Shown: positions 52,049-59,912 of the stretch, piece after piece
How positions within the stretch are numbered: position 1 is the first letter of the stretch
How the letters are laid out: each line of letters starts with the position of its first letter
Assembly: GCF_003391395.1 (NCBI RefSeq)
Contig: NZ_CP024190.1
Span: forward strand, 1,860,001-1,924,000
From: Mycobacterium marinum
Lineage (GTDB): Bacteria; Actinomycetota; Actinomycetes; Mycobacteriales; Mycobacteriaceae
Reading direction: 5' to 3'
DNA: 64,000 nt
Position numbers and translations under genes: made by a program
The notes under the pieces: generated by a model
The model's database searches: none
The model's input: the letters and a program-made list of their open reading frames with translations, nothing else
What the model was told of the DNA's origin: nothing

Positions 52049-53526
52049 CCGACCTCATCCGATCCGACGCCGCCACGCTGGCCGCCAAGATTGCCGCAAA
52101 AGAGGTGTCCGCGACCGAGCTGACTCAGGCCTGCCTGGACCAGATCGAGGCGACCGATGACAGGTACCACGCCTTCCTGCACATCGGGGCGCACGAGGCG
52201 CTGTCTGCGGCGGCGGCCGTCGATACCGCCCTGGCCGCGGGGGAGCGGCTGCCGTCGGCGCTGGCCGGGGTGCCGCTGGCGCTCAAAGACGTGTTCACCA
52301 CCGTCGACATGCCCACCACCTGCGGGTCCAAGATCCTCGAAGGCTGGCGCTCCCCGTACGACGCCACGCTCACCCTGCGGCTCCGCGCGGCCGGAATCCC
52401 GATTCTGGGCAAGACCAACATGGACGAGTTCGCGATGGGCTCCTCGACGGAGAACTCCGCCTATGGCCCGACCCGCAACCCGTGGAACCTCGACCGGGTA
52501 CCCGGCGGCTCCGGCGGTGGTAGCGCCGCGGCCTTGGCCGCCTACCAGGCTCCACTGGCCATCGGCTCGGACACCGGCGGGTCGATCCGCCAGCCGGCCG
52601 CGCTGACCGCGACAGTCGGTGTCAAACCCACCTACGGCACCGTTTCCCGATACGGGCTGGTGGCCTGTGCCTCCTCCCTGGATCAAGGGGGGCCGTGCGC
52701 GCGCACCGTGCTGGACACCGCCATGCTGCACCAGGTGATCGCCGGTCACGACGCCAAGGACTCCACCTCTTTGGAAACCGAGATACCCGATGTGGTCGGC
52801 GCGGCCAAGGCCGGCGCGTCCGGTGACCTGCGCGGCGTGCGCATCGGGGTGGTCAAGCAGCTGCGGGGCGACGGCTACCAGCCCGGAGTGCTGGCCTCGT
52901 TCGAGGCCGCGGTAGCGCAGCTGACCGCGCTTGGCGCCGAGGTGAGCGAGGTCGACTGCCCGCACTTCGACCATGCGCTGGCCGCCTACTACCTCATCCT
53001 GCCGTCGGAAGTGTCGAGCAACCTGGCGCGCTTCGACGCGATGCGCTACGGGCTTCGGATCGGCGATGACGGGACCCACAGCGCCGAAGAGGTGATGGCC
53101 ATGACGCGGGCCGCCGGGTTCGGGCCCGAGGTCAAACGCCGCATCATGATCGGCGCGTACGCGTTGTCGGCGGGCTACTACGACGCCTACTACAACCAGG
53201 CGCAGAAGGTTCGCACCCTGATCGCCCGCGATCTGGACGAGGCCTATCGATCGGTCGACGTGTTGGTTTCGCCGGCGACCCCGACCACCGCGTTTCCGCT
53301 CGGGGAGAAGGTCGACGATCCGCTGGCGATGTACCTGTTCGACCTGTGCACGCTGCCGCTGAACCTGGCGGGGCACTGCGGCATGTCGGTGCCGTCGGGA
53401 TTGTCTCCGGATGACGGGCTGCCGGTGGGGCTGCAGATCATGGCGCCGGCGTTGGCCGACGACCGGCTCTACCGGGTGGGCGCGGCCTACGAGGCCGCCC
53501 GAGGCCCGCTACCCAGCGCCATCTGA
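52045..53526 (+). CDS. gatA: Glutamyl-tRNA(Gln) amidotransferase subunit A
   Basis: Amidase subunit of GatCAB, 493 residues, releases ammonia from glutamine. Amidase signature with Ser-cisSer-Lys: the lysine in [10 protein letters not shown], then [36 protein letters not shown] with the catalytic serines. ATG 52045 overlaps the gatC stop by four bases. gatB, the third subunit, is two genes away behind pfkA. Confidence 0.97.
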
Positions 53527-53530
53527 TTCC

Positions 53531-53594
53531 GCGCGAGCAGACACAGAATCGCGCCAATCCAGCCTATTTCGGCCGATTTTGCGTCTGCTCGCGC
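53531..53594. repeat. Dispersed palindrome between gatA and pfkA
   Basis: Arms of 20 bp (53531-53550 and 53575-53594) pair with two mismatches. The core gcgagcagac and its complement gtctgctcgc match the palindrome at 2650-2705, so both are copies of one dispersed element. It lies between gatA and pfkA and could fold as a hairpin. Confidence 0.75.
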
Positions 53595-53625
53595 CAATGG
53601 TCGCCGCCCCAGGCAAGATGAAGGC

Positions 53626-54657
53626 ATGCGGATTGGAGTTCTCACGGGAGGCGGCGACTGTCCAGGGCTGAATGCGGTGATCCGGGCGGTGGTGCGTACT
53701 TGCGACGCCCGGTACGGCTCATCGGTGGTCGGATTTCAGGACGGATGGCGCGGGCTGCTGGAGAACCGGCGGCTGCAGTTGCGCAACGACGACCGCAACG
53801 ACCGGCTGCTGGCCAAGGGCGGAACGATGCTCGGCACCGCCCGCGTACACCCCGACAAACTGCGGGCCGGTTTGCCCCAGATCAAACAGACGTTAGACGA
53901 CAACGGCATTGACGTGCTCATCCCGATCGGCGGCGAAGGCACGCTGACCGCGGCGCACTGGCTGTCCGAAGAGAACGTTCCGGTGGTCGGCGTGCCCAAG
54001 ACGATCGACAACGACATCGACTGCACCGATGTGACTTTCGGCCACGACACGGCCTTGATGGTGGCAACCGAGGCCATCGACAGGCTGCACAGCACCGCGG
54101 AGTCCCACCAGCGGGTGATGCTGGTCGAGGTGATGGGTAGGCATGCGGGCTGGATCGCGCTGAACTCCGGGCTGGCATCTGGCGCACACATGACGCTCAT
54201 CCCTGAGCAGCCCTTCGACATCGAAGAGGTGTGTCGTCTGGTCAAACAGCGCTTCCAGCGAGGCGATTCGCACTTCATCTGTGTGGTCGCCGAGGGCGCC
54301 AAGCCCGTTTCGGGCTCGATGCAGTTGCGCGAGGGCGGACTCGACGAATTCGGTCACGAACGATTCACCGGTGTCGCCGCTCAGCTCGGCTGGGAAGTGG
54401 AAAAGCGCATCAACAAGGATGTCCGGGTGACCGTGCTGGGCCACGTGCAACGGGGCGGACAGCCGACGGCCTACGACCGGGTGCTGGCCACCCGGTTCGG
54501 CGTCAATGCCGCTGACGCCGCACATGCGGGCGAATACGGCCAGATGGTGTCGCTGCGCGGTCAGGACATCGGCCGCGTACCCCTGGCCGACGCCGTTCGA
54601 CAGCTCAAGCTGGTACCGCAGAGCCGCTACGACGACGCCGCTGAGTTCTTCGGCTGA
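53626..54657 (+). CDS. pfkA: ATP-dependent 6-phosphofructokinase
   Basis: Phosphorylates fructose-6-phosphate in glycolysis, 343 residues. ATP loop MRIGVLTGGGDCPGLNAVIR at the N-terminus, catalytic VGVPKTIDNDIDCTD (PKTIDND), substrate motif LVEVMGRHAGWIAL and VLGHVQRGGQPTAYDR. ATG 53626. An unusual tandem repeat fills the gap to gatB. Confidence 0.97.
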   Translation: MRIGVLTGGGDCPGLNAVIRAVVRTCDARYGSSVVGFQDGWRGLLENRRLQLRNDDRNDRLLAKGGTMLGTARVHPDKLRAGLPQIKQTLDDNGIDVLIPIGGEGTLTAAHWLSEENVPVVGVPKTIDNDIDCTDVTFGHDTALMVATEAIDRLHSTAESHQRVMLVEVMGRHAGWIALNSGLASGAHMTLIPEQPFDIEEVCRLVKQRFQRGDSHFICVVAEGAKPVSGSMQLREGGLDEFGHERFTGVAAQLGWEVEKRINKDVRVTVLGHVQRGGQPTAYDRVLATRFGVNAADAAHAGEYGQMVSLRGQDIGRVPLADAVRQLKLVPQSRYDDAAEFFG

Positions 54658-54663
54658 GGCCGG

Positions 54664-54813
54664 CCCGCTTCGCCCGGCTTCGCCGGTTTCGCGACCACCA
54701 CGGGGCGGGTCGGTGGTGGCCCGCTTCGCCCGGCTTCGCCGGTTTCGCGACCACCACGGGGCGGGTCGGTGGTGGCCCGCTTCGCCCGGCTTCGCCGGTT
54801 TCGCGACCACCAC
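54664..54813. repeat. 56-bp tandem repeat between pfkA and gatB (2.7 copies)
   Basis: Units start at 54664, 54720 and 54776. The first two are full and identical over 56 bases; the third is cut after about 38 bases. Each unit contains an inner cccgcttcgc/cggcttcgccgg run and ends in gcgggtcggtggtgg. The array fills almost all the gap between pfkA (stop 54657) and gatB (start 54828), so it may contribute to the gatB leader mRNA. Copy number may vary between strains (VNTR-like). Confidence 0.9.
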
Positions 54814-54827
54814 TAGGATCGAACGAC

Positions 54828-56336
54828 ATGACGGTCACTAGCGCTGAGCTGCTCGATTACGACGAGGTCATTGCACGCTTCGATCCGGTGCTAGGCCTCG
54901 AGGTACACGTGGAGCTGTCCACCGCGACGAAGATGTTCTGCGGCTGCGCGACCACGTTCGGCGCCGAGCCCAACACGCAAGTTTGCCCGGTCTGCCTGGG
55001 TCTGCCCGGATCGTTGCCGGTGCTCAACCAGGTCGCTGTCGAGTCGGCGATTCGCATCGGGTTGGCGCTCAACTGCGAGATCGTTCCCTGGTGTCGCTTC
55101 GCGCGGAAGAACTACTTCTACCCGGACATGCCCAAGAACTACCAGATTTCGCAGTACGACGAGCCGATCGCCATCAACGGCTACCTTGAAGCGCCGCTCG
55201 AAGACGGCAGCACCTGGCGGGTAGAGATCGAACGTGCCCACATGGAAGAGGACACCGGCAAACTCACCCACCTCGGCAGCGAGACGGGCCGTATCCACGG
55301 AGCGACGACCTCGCTCATCGACTACAACCGCGCCGGTGTGCCGCTCATCGAAATCGTCACCAAGCCCATCGAAGGTGCCGGTGCGCGGGCACCACAGGTC
55401 GCGCGGGCCTATGTGACGGCGTTGCGAGACCTATTGCGGGCATTGGACGTATCCGACGTGAGAATGGATCAGGGTTCGATGCGCTGCGATGCGAATGTGT
55501 CGCTAAAGCCTTCAGGCGCAGCGGAATTCGGTACTCGGACCGAGACCAAGAATGTCAACTCGCTCAAGAGCGTTGAAGTTGCCGTCCGCTACGAAATGCA
55601 GCGCCAAGCTGCCGTCCTGGAGGCCGGTGGGCAAATCACCCAGGAGACGCGGCACTTTCACGAGGCCGGCTACACGAGCCCGGGACGGGTCAAGGAGACG
55701 GCGGAGGACTATCGGTACTTCCCCGAGCCCGACCTGGAGCCCGTCGCACCCAGCCGCGAATTGGTGGAGCAATTGCGCCACACCATTCCCGAATTGCCGT
55801 GGTTGAGCCGCAAGCGAATTCAGCAAGAGTGGGGCATCTCCGACGAGGTGATGCGCGATCTGGTCAATGCTGGCGCGGTGGACCTGGTGGCCGCGACCAT
55901 TGCGCATGGCGCTTCGAGCAAGGAGGCGCGCTCGTGGTGGGGCAACTTCCTTGTGCAAAAGGCCAATGAGGCCGGCATCGGCCTGGACGAATTGGCCATC
56001 ACCCCGGCTCAGGTCGCGGCCGTCGTGGCATTGGTGGAAGCGGGCAAGTTGTCCAACAAGCTGGCCCGCGAGGTCGTGGAGGGCGTGCTGGCCGGGGAAG
56101 GTGAGCCCGACCAGGTGATGTCCGCCCGTGGCCTGGAACTGGTCCGCGACGATTCGTTGACCCAGGCGGCGGTTGATGAGGCCCTGGCCGCCAATCCGGA
56201 AGTGGCGGAAAAGATTCGCGCCGGCAAGGTCGCGGCCGCCGGCGCGATCGTCGGGGCGGTGATGAAGGCCACCCGCGGCCAGGCCGATGCGGCTCGGGTG
56301 CGGGAGTTGGTGCTGGTGGCCTGCGGCCAGGCCTAG
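54828..56336 (+). CDS. gatB: Asp/Glu-tRNA amidotransferase subunit B
   Basis: Kinase and tRNA-binding subunit of GatCAB, 502 residues. Start DEVIARFDPVLGLEVHVEL. Zinc site CGCATTFGAEPNTQVCPVCLGLPGSLPVLN. Cradle domain GSMRCDANVSLKPSGAAEFGTRTETKNVNS, then the helical and YqeY-like C-terminal tail (AAGAIVGAVMKATRGQADAARV). ATG 54828 directly follows the tandem repeat. Confidence 0.96.
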   Translation: MTVTSAELLDYDEVIARFDPVLGLEVHVELSTATKMFCGCATTFGAEPNTQVCPVCLGLPGSLPVLNQVAVESAIRIGLALNCEIVPWCRFARKNYFYPDMPKNYQISQYDEPIAINGYLEAPLEDGSTWRVEIERAHMEEDTGKLTHLGSETGRIHGATTSLIDYNRAGVPLIEIVTKPIEGAGARAPQVARAYVTALRDLLRALDVSDVRMDQGSMRCDANVSLKPSGAAEFGTRTETKNVNSLKSVEVAVRYEMQRQAAVLEAGGQITQETRHFHEAGYTSPGRVKETAEDYRYFPEPDLEPVAPSRELVEQLRHTIPELPWLSRKRIQQEWGISDEVMRDLVNAGAVDLVAATIAHGASSKEARSWWGNFLVQKANEAGIGLDELAITPAQVAAVVALVEAGKLSNKLAREVVEGVLAGEGEPDQVMSARGLELVRDDSLTQAAVDEALAANPEVAEKIRAGKVAAAGAIVGAVMKATRGQADAARVRELVLVACGQA

Positions 56337-56372
56337 CCTCGCTGAGTGTTCGCTGACCAATCGTGAGAAAGA

Positions 56373-56972
56373 GTGTCACAACCGGCGTTGTGCATCCATG
56401 ATGTTGATGTGGTCGGTGAACCGTTCGAAGACATGATGGCGATGCTGGACGCGCCGGTGTTTGTGGTGACAACCCAGGCCGACGCGGTCCCGTCGGGTTG
56501 TCTGGTCAGTTTTGCCACCCAGACCAGCGTGCAGCCACCAAGTTTCATGATCGGGATGCCCACCACCAGCCGCATGGTGGAGCCGGCGAGCCGCTCCGAC
56601 TGTGTCGCGGTGCACGTGCTGGCCCGTCGGCACCAGGCCCTGGCCGAACTCTTCGGCAGCCAAGCGGGCGAGGAGGCTGACAAATTCGAACGTTGCTCGT
56701 GGCGCGCCGGTCCCTACGGCATGCCGATTCTCGACGATGCTGCCGCGTGGTTCGTCGGCAGGATCTTGAGCCGCAGCGACGTTGGCGACCACGTGGCCTA
56801 CCTGCTGGAGCCGATTGCTGTCTGGGCTCCCGATGCCCCGGAAGAACTGCTCTACCTGTCCGACCTCGATGTTGAAGACTTCGAACCCGGCCAGGAGGAG
56901 CCGACCCGGTTCCACAAACCCGCTGAGGTGACGCGCCGATACGGCGTGCGATTCACCCTCGATTATCCTTAG
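56373..56972 (+). CDS. Flavin reductase-like FMN-binding protein (Rv3007c-like)
   Basis: Oxidoreductase of 199 residues with the flavin reductase-like (split-barrel FMN) fold: FEDMMAMLDAPVFVVTTQADAVPSGCLVSFATQTSVQPPSFMIGMPTTSRM and the later HVLARRHQALAELFG. It is homologous to H37Rv Rv3007c by position. The flavin and the partner enzyme are unknown. GTG 56373, with agaaagag upstream. In H37Rv a small gene (Rv3008) lies in the gap to gatB; I see no equivalent in these 36 bases. Confidence 0.88.
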   Translation: MSQPALCIHDVDVVGEPFEDMMAMLDAPVFVVTTQADAVPSGCLVSFATQTSVQPPSFMIGMPTTSRMVEPASRSDCVAVHVLARRHQALAELFGSQAGEEADKFERCSWRAGPYGMPILDDAAAWFVGRILSRSDVGDHVAYLLEPIAVWAPDAPEELLYLSDLDVEDFEPGQEEPTRFHKPAEVTRRYGVRFTLDYP

Positions 56973-56997
56973 TCGCGCCCTAGTAGGGGCCCGATCG

Positions 56998-58119
56998 TCA
57001 GGTCTTGTCGTCGTTGTTGCGGGGGAATCCGCCGCCCTGCGGGAACAGCGGAAACACCACGTCATCAAGCTTCTCGGCATCGCCGGCGGTCCTGTTGACC
57101 GTGGCGCCCCAGACGTTGCCGTCCGGTGACATGCGCAATGCCCAGGCATGTGCGTGCGTGTCTTTGCGCACCACATCCGGCTCACCGGTGACTGCCCCGG
57201 TCGACGCCGCGAGCCGGACCGCCACCGTCAGCTTGGTTTCAATCAGGTTGACCAGCACGGTCCCGTCCATCGCCGCGCACCCGGCCACGCCGGGTTTGTC
57301 CGGCCAGGTCCACACCGTGGAAACCTCTGAGTTCTTGGTAATGCGCTGCAACCGATCCGCGGTCGGCGTGCGATCGGCGATGTAGAGCGAGCCGTCGACG
57401 GGGTCGATGCACATGCCGCCCCCCGAGCCGATGCCGGCCAGCGCCGTGGTGGGCGGGGCTTGCCCGATCGTGGTGGGCTGCTCGATCCGCAGCACCTTGC
57501 CCGCCAGCGAATTGGGATCGGCGGCCATCTCTGGGCTACCCGCGTCTCCGGTCATGACGACCAGCGTGGTGGGGCTGGTGAAGATCAACGCGCCGGTATT
57601 GCCGGTGGGGCCCTTGGGGATACCGGTCAGGATGTCCTTGGGGACGTCGCCGTCGGCGATGCGGATCACCCGGTTGTCGGTGGGCGTGCTGATGTAGGCG
57701 TACATCAACCGGTCCTGCGAATAGGTCGGCGAGAGCACGATATCCATCAAGCCGCCATCACCGGCCGGGTCGACCGGGATGACCACCTTCACCTTGGGTT
57801 CTGCGCTGACCGACACCTCCTTGACGGCGCCGGTGGTGCGCTCGGCCACCAGTGCGGACTTGCTGTCCAAGCCCATGATCAAGCCGCTGGTGCTGTCCAG
57901 GCAGCCCTGCATCACTCCGGGGGCCGGGCATTCCTTGGGGAATGGTGTCGGAGGCAGCGGCGGCGGGGGAGGAGGCGTCGAACTGGGCTGAGGCCGCAGT
58001 TCGGGGTTGGTGGTGAACGGCTGGGATTGGGCGTCGTTGAACCGCGCGCAGCCGCTCGATACCAACGTCACCGCGCACAACGCAGCGAGCGCGTACCGAA
58101 TCGACCGCCGTATCCGCAT
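56998..58119 (-). CDS. lppZ: PQQ-type propeller lipoprotein LppZ
   Basis: Lipoprotein of 373 residues, same length as recalled for M. tuberculosis LppZ. Signal: YALAALCAVTLVSSGCARF with lipobox SSGC. A proline-rich linker (SSTPPPPPPLPPTPFP) follows, then a six-bladed sugar-dehydrogenase-like/GSDH propeller (GDGGLMDIVLSPTYSQDRLMYAYIST, ADPNSLAGKVLRIEQPT, GSGGGMCIDPVDGSLYIADRT). Sugar or quinone binding is possible; no function is proven. ATG 58119 was chosen; upstream M at 58167 precedes a non-hydrophobic stretch. Confidence 0.9.
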   Translation of the reverse strand: MRIRRSIRYALAALCAVTLVSSGCARFNDAQSQPFTTNPELRPQPSSTPPPPPPLPPTPFPKECPAPGVMQGCLDSTSGLIMGLDSKSALVAERTTGAVKEVSVSAEPKVKVVIPVDPAGDGGLMDIVLSPTYSQDRLMYAYISTPTDNRVIRIADGDVPKDILTGIPKGPTGNTGALIFTSPTTLVVMTGDAGSPEMAADPNSLAGKVLRIEQPTTIGQAPPTTALAGIGSGGGMCIDPVDGSLYIADRTPTADRLQRITKNSEVSTVWTWPDKPGVAGCAAMDGTVLVNLIETKLTVAVRLAASTGAVTGEPDVVRKDTHAHAWALRMSPDGNVWGATVNRTAGDAEKLDDVVFPLFPQGGGFPRNNDDKT

Positions 58120-58349
58120 GACCGACAGGCTACGGACATTGTCTGCGGCGCCGCCACCGGCCGCCACCGTGCGCCGTCGAGGCGGTTGTGCTCAGAGGCC
58201 CGCCGCACTGGTTTGGATGACCGCGGTCCCTCGGCTGAGGGCCGATTTGAGGGTACCGGCGGACCCGTCGGGTACGAAGTGCGGATTTAACAGGCGAAAG
58301 CGCCGCTCAAATCCCCAATTCAGGTCTAGTTGCCCTTACCCTGGCACGA

Positions 58350-59198
58350 GTGACCAGTTCGAATGACTCACGTTGGCAACGACCGGACGATTCCCCTGGA
58401 CCGATCCCGGGACGCCCCGTCACGGCGAGCCTGGTCGACCCCGAAGACGACTTAACCCCTGCGAAGTACTCGAGTGACTTTGGCAGCGCCGGAACCACCA
58501 CCGTCATCCCGCCCTACGACCCGACTAACTCCGGAGCTGTGCCTTCGGGATACAACCTGATGGACGCGCAGGAACCGTTGCCCTACGTCCAGCCCCAGCC
58601 GGGCGCGCGCCACATCCCGGCGACGCCCGCAGCTCTGGACATGGACGAGGACGACGAGCGGATACGCGCCGCCAGCCGGCGCGGGACCCAAAACTTCGGC
58701 CTTCTGATCCTGCGGGTTGGGCTGGGGGCGGTGCTGATCGCGCATGGATTGCAGAAGTTGTTCGGCTGGTGGGGCGGCTCCGGGGTGACCGCGTTCAAGA
58801 ACTCGCTCTCAGATGTGGGCTTTCAGCATGCCGACATCCTGGCCTACGTAGGCGCCGGCGGCGAGATCGTCGTGGGAGTGCTGCTGGTTCTGGGCCTGTT
58901 CACGCCGCTGGCCGGGGCGGGCGCACTGGCCTTCCTGATCAACGGCACGCTCGCCAACGTTTCGGCGCGGCCGTATTCACAGTTCTCCTACTTCCTGCCC
59001 GACGGCCATGAGTACCAGATCACCCTGGTTGTGATGGCCGTCGCCGTCATCCTGAGCGGTCCCGGCCGCTATGGCCTCGACGCGGGCCGCGGCTGGGCGC
59101 ACCGGCCGTTCATCGGGTCCTTCGTCGCCCTGCTAACGGGCATCGCCGCCGGTATCGCGATATGGGTGTTGCTCAACGGCGTGAATCCAGTCGCCTGA
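58350..59198 (+). CDS. DoxX-family membrane protein (Rv3005c-like)
   Basis: Integral membrane protein of 282 residues. The first 115 residues are hydrophilic and look disordered (SNDSRWQRPDDSPGPIPGR, PYDPTNSGAVPSG). A DoxX domain of four helices follows: FGLLILRVGLGAVLIAHGLQKLFGWWGG, VGAGGEIVVGVLLVLGLFTPLAGAGALAF, a YLPDGHEYQITLVVMAVAVIL helix and a C-terminal helix. DoxX proteins in mycobacteria join the membrane-associated oxidoreductase complex with SodA and SseA (Rv3005c, family knowledge), a redox-protection role. GTG 58350. Confidence 0.88.
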   Translation: MTSSNDSRWQRPDDSPGPIPGRPVTASLVDPEDDLTPAKYSSDFGSAGTTTVIPPYDPTNSGAVPSGYNLMDAQEPLPYVQPQPGARHIPATPAALDMDEDDERIRAASRRGTQNFGLLILRVGLGAVLIAHGLQKLFGWWGGSGVTAFKNSLSDVGFQHADILAYVGAGGEIVVGVLLVLGLFTPLAGAGALAFLINGTLANVSARPYSQFSYFLPDGHEYQITLVVMAVAVILSGPGRYGLDAGRGWAHRPFIGSFVALLTGIAAGIAIWVLLNGVNPVA

Positions 59199-59206
59199 GC
59201 CCGGCC

Positions 59207-59584
59207 TCACCGGTACGGATTGGGGACGCGCCCTGAGCTGGCTTCGGTCAGCTGCGGCAGAGTCGCGAAGGTAACCGCGGGCAACCGCAGTTCACCGCCA
59301 TTTCTGAGTTGGGCCCGCGCCCAGGAACCGCGGTTAAACCGCAAACCTTCGATGTCATCCCAGGCCACGGTGGTACTGCCCAGCAATGTCCGCGCGGTCA
59401 CCCCGTTCTCGTCGGCGACCGTCCGCAGCCGGATGATCAGCGCCGAAACCAGCACCGGGAGAAGGAGCAGCGGAGCGCTTGGCGGCCAGGCCAGCACCGG
59501 TATCAGCAGACCCAGCGTCGCAAAGCCAACCGCAAGGTGCGCAATGGGCGACACCCTGATCACCACCGCCGTTTGAGTAGTCAC
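59207..59584 (-). CDS. cfp6: Cfp6-like protein with PH domain
   Basis: Small protein of 125 residues. Two hydrophobic segments (AHLAVGFATLGLLIPVLAW and PLLLLPVLVSALIIRLRTV) precede a bacterial PH-like domain (DENGVTARTLLGSTTVAWDDIEGLRFNRG). H37Rv Cfp6 (Rv3004, a low-molecular-weight antigen) is the positional homologue, about 112 residues. The start GTG 59584 may be late or early. Function unknown. Confidence 0.82.
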   Translation of the reverse strand: MTTQTAVVIRVSPIAHLAVGFATLGLLIPVLAWPPSAPLLLLPVLVSALIIRLRTVADENGVTARTLLGSTTVAWDDIEGLRFNRGSWARAQLRNGGELRLPAVTFATLPQLTEASSGRVPNPYR

Positions 59585-59697
59585 CCTCGTATCATTCCAT
59601 CGCCGCGCAATCGGGTCCGTCTGGCCATGTCGGGGCGGTGGCGCCGGTGCGGACCGGCGCCGAAGCCGACGGTGAGCACCAGCTCGAGGCCTCGGAT

Positions 59698-59727
59698 TTG
59701 ACGGTTGAGCTGTGCGAAGGCTACCGT
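59698..59727 (+). promoter_or_regulatory. Promoter of the ilvB leader
   Basis: -35 ttgacg at 59698-59703, 18-base spacer, -10 taccgt at 59722-59727 (TAnnnT class). Transcription would begin about 59734-59737, at or next to the ATG of the leader peptide at 59736. Confidence 0.6.
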
Positions 59728-59735
59728 CAGACGCT

Positions 59736-59795
59736 ATGGATACCGCCGGAACCCCCGGAAAGCTTGTAGTACTTGGTCGGCGCGTTGTTGCCTGA
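59736..59795 (+). CDS. ilvB leader peptide (attenuator)
   Basis: A 19-residue ORF, MDTAGTPGKLVVLGRRVVA, stop TGA 59793-59795. It contains two Val-Val pairs plus two leucines (KLVVLG) near its end, the regulatory codons of a branched-chain amino-acid leader. The ATG lies about nine bases after the -10 box, so its mRNA is probably leaderless, which mycobacterial ribosomes accept. A terminator hairpin follows at 59821. Ribosome stalling at the Val codons when charged Val-tRNA is low would favour an alternative fold and read-through into ilvB. Related leader peptides occur in actinobacteria. Confidence 0.7.
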   Translation: MDTAGTPGKLVVLGRRVVA

Positions 59796-59820
59796 CTAGG
59801 TCAATCGAGCACCAACGCGC

Positions 59821-59857
59821 AACCCTCGTGCAGCAGCTGAGCTGACGGGGGTTTTTT
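59821..59857 (+). terminator. Attenuator terminator upstream of ilvB
   Basis: Hairpin: aaccctcgt (59821-59829) pairs with acgggggtt (59845-59853), one G-U pair, inner helix cagc/gctg, and a run of six T (59852-59857). A true U-tract is rare in mycobacteria, so this is strong. An 8-bp competing pair joins gcgcgttg (59780-59787) in the leader peptide coding region to caacgcgc (59813-59820), immediately before the terminator. Confidence 0.8.
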
Positions 59858-59912
59858 GTTGCCTAACCAACGAGACTTCGACAGCGAAGCGGGACAAAGG
59901 ACTAGAAGGACA

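Noticed and set aside
54664..54813. Possible CRISPR array from the repeated units
   Set aside because: Units are contiguous, identical and without spacers; no cas genes are near.
59856..59912. Longer ilvB start at TTG 59856
   Set aside because: It would start inside the T-run of the terminator hairpin; GTG 59913 with agaagga upstream is better and matches the family start.
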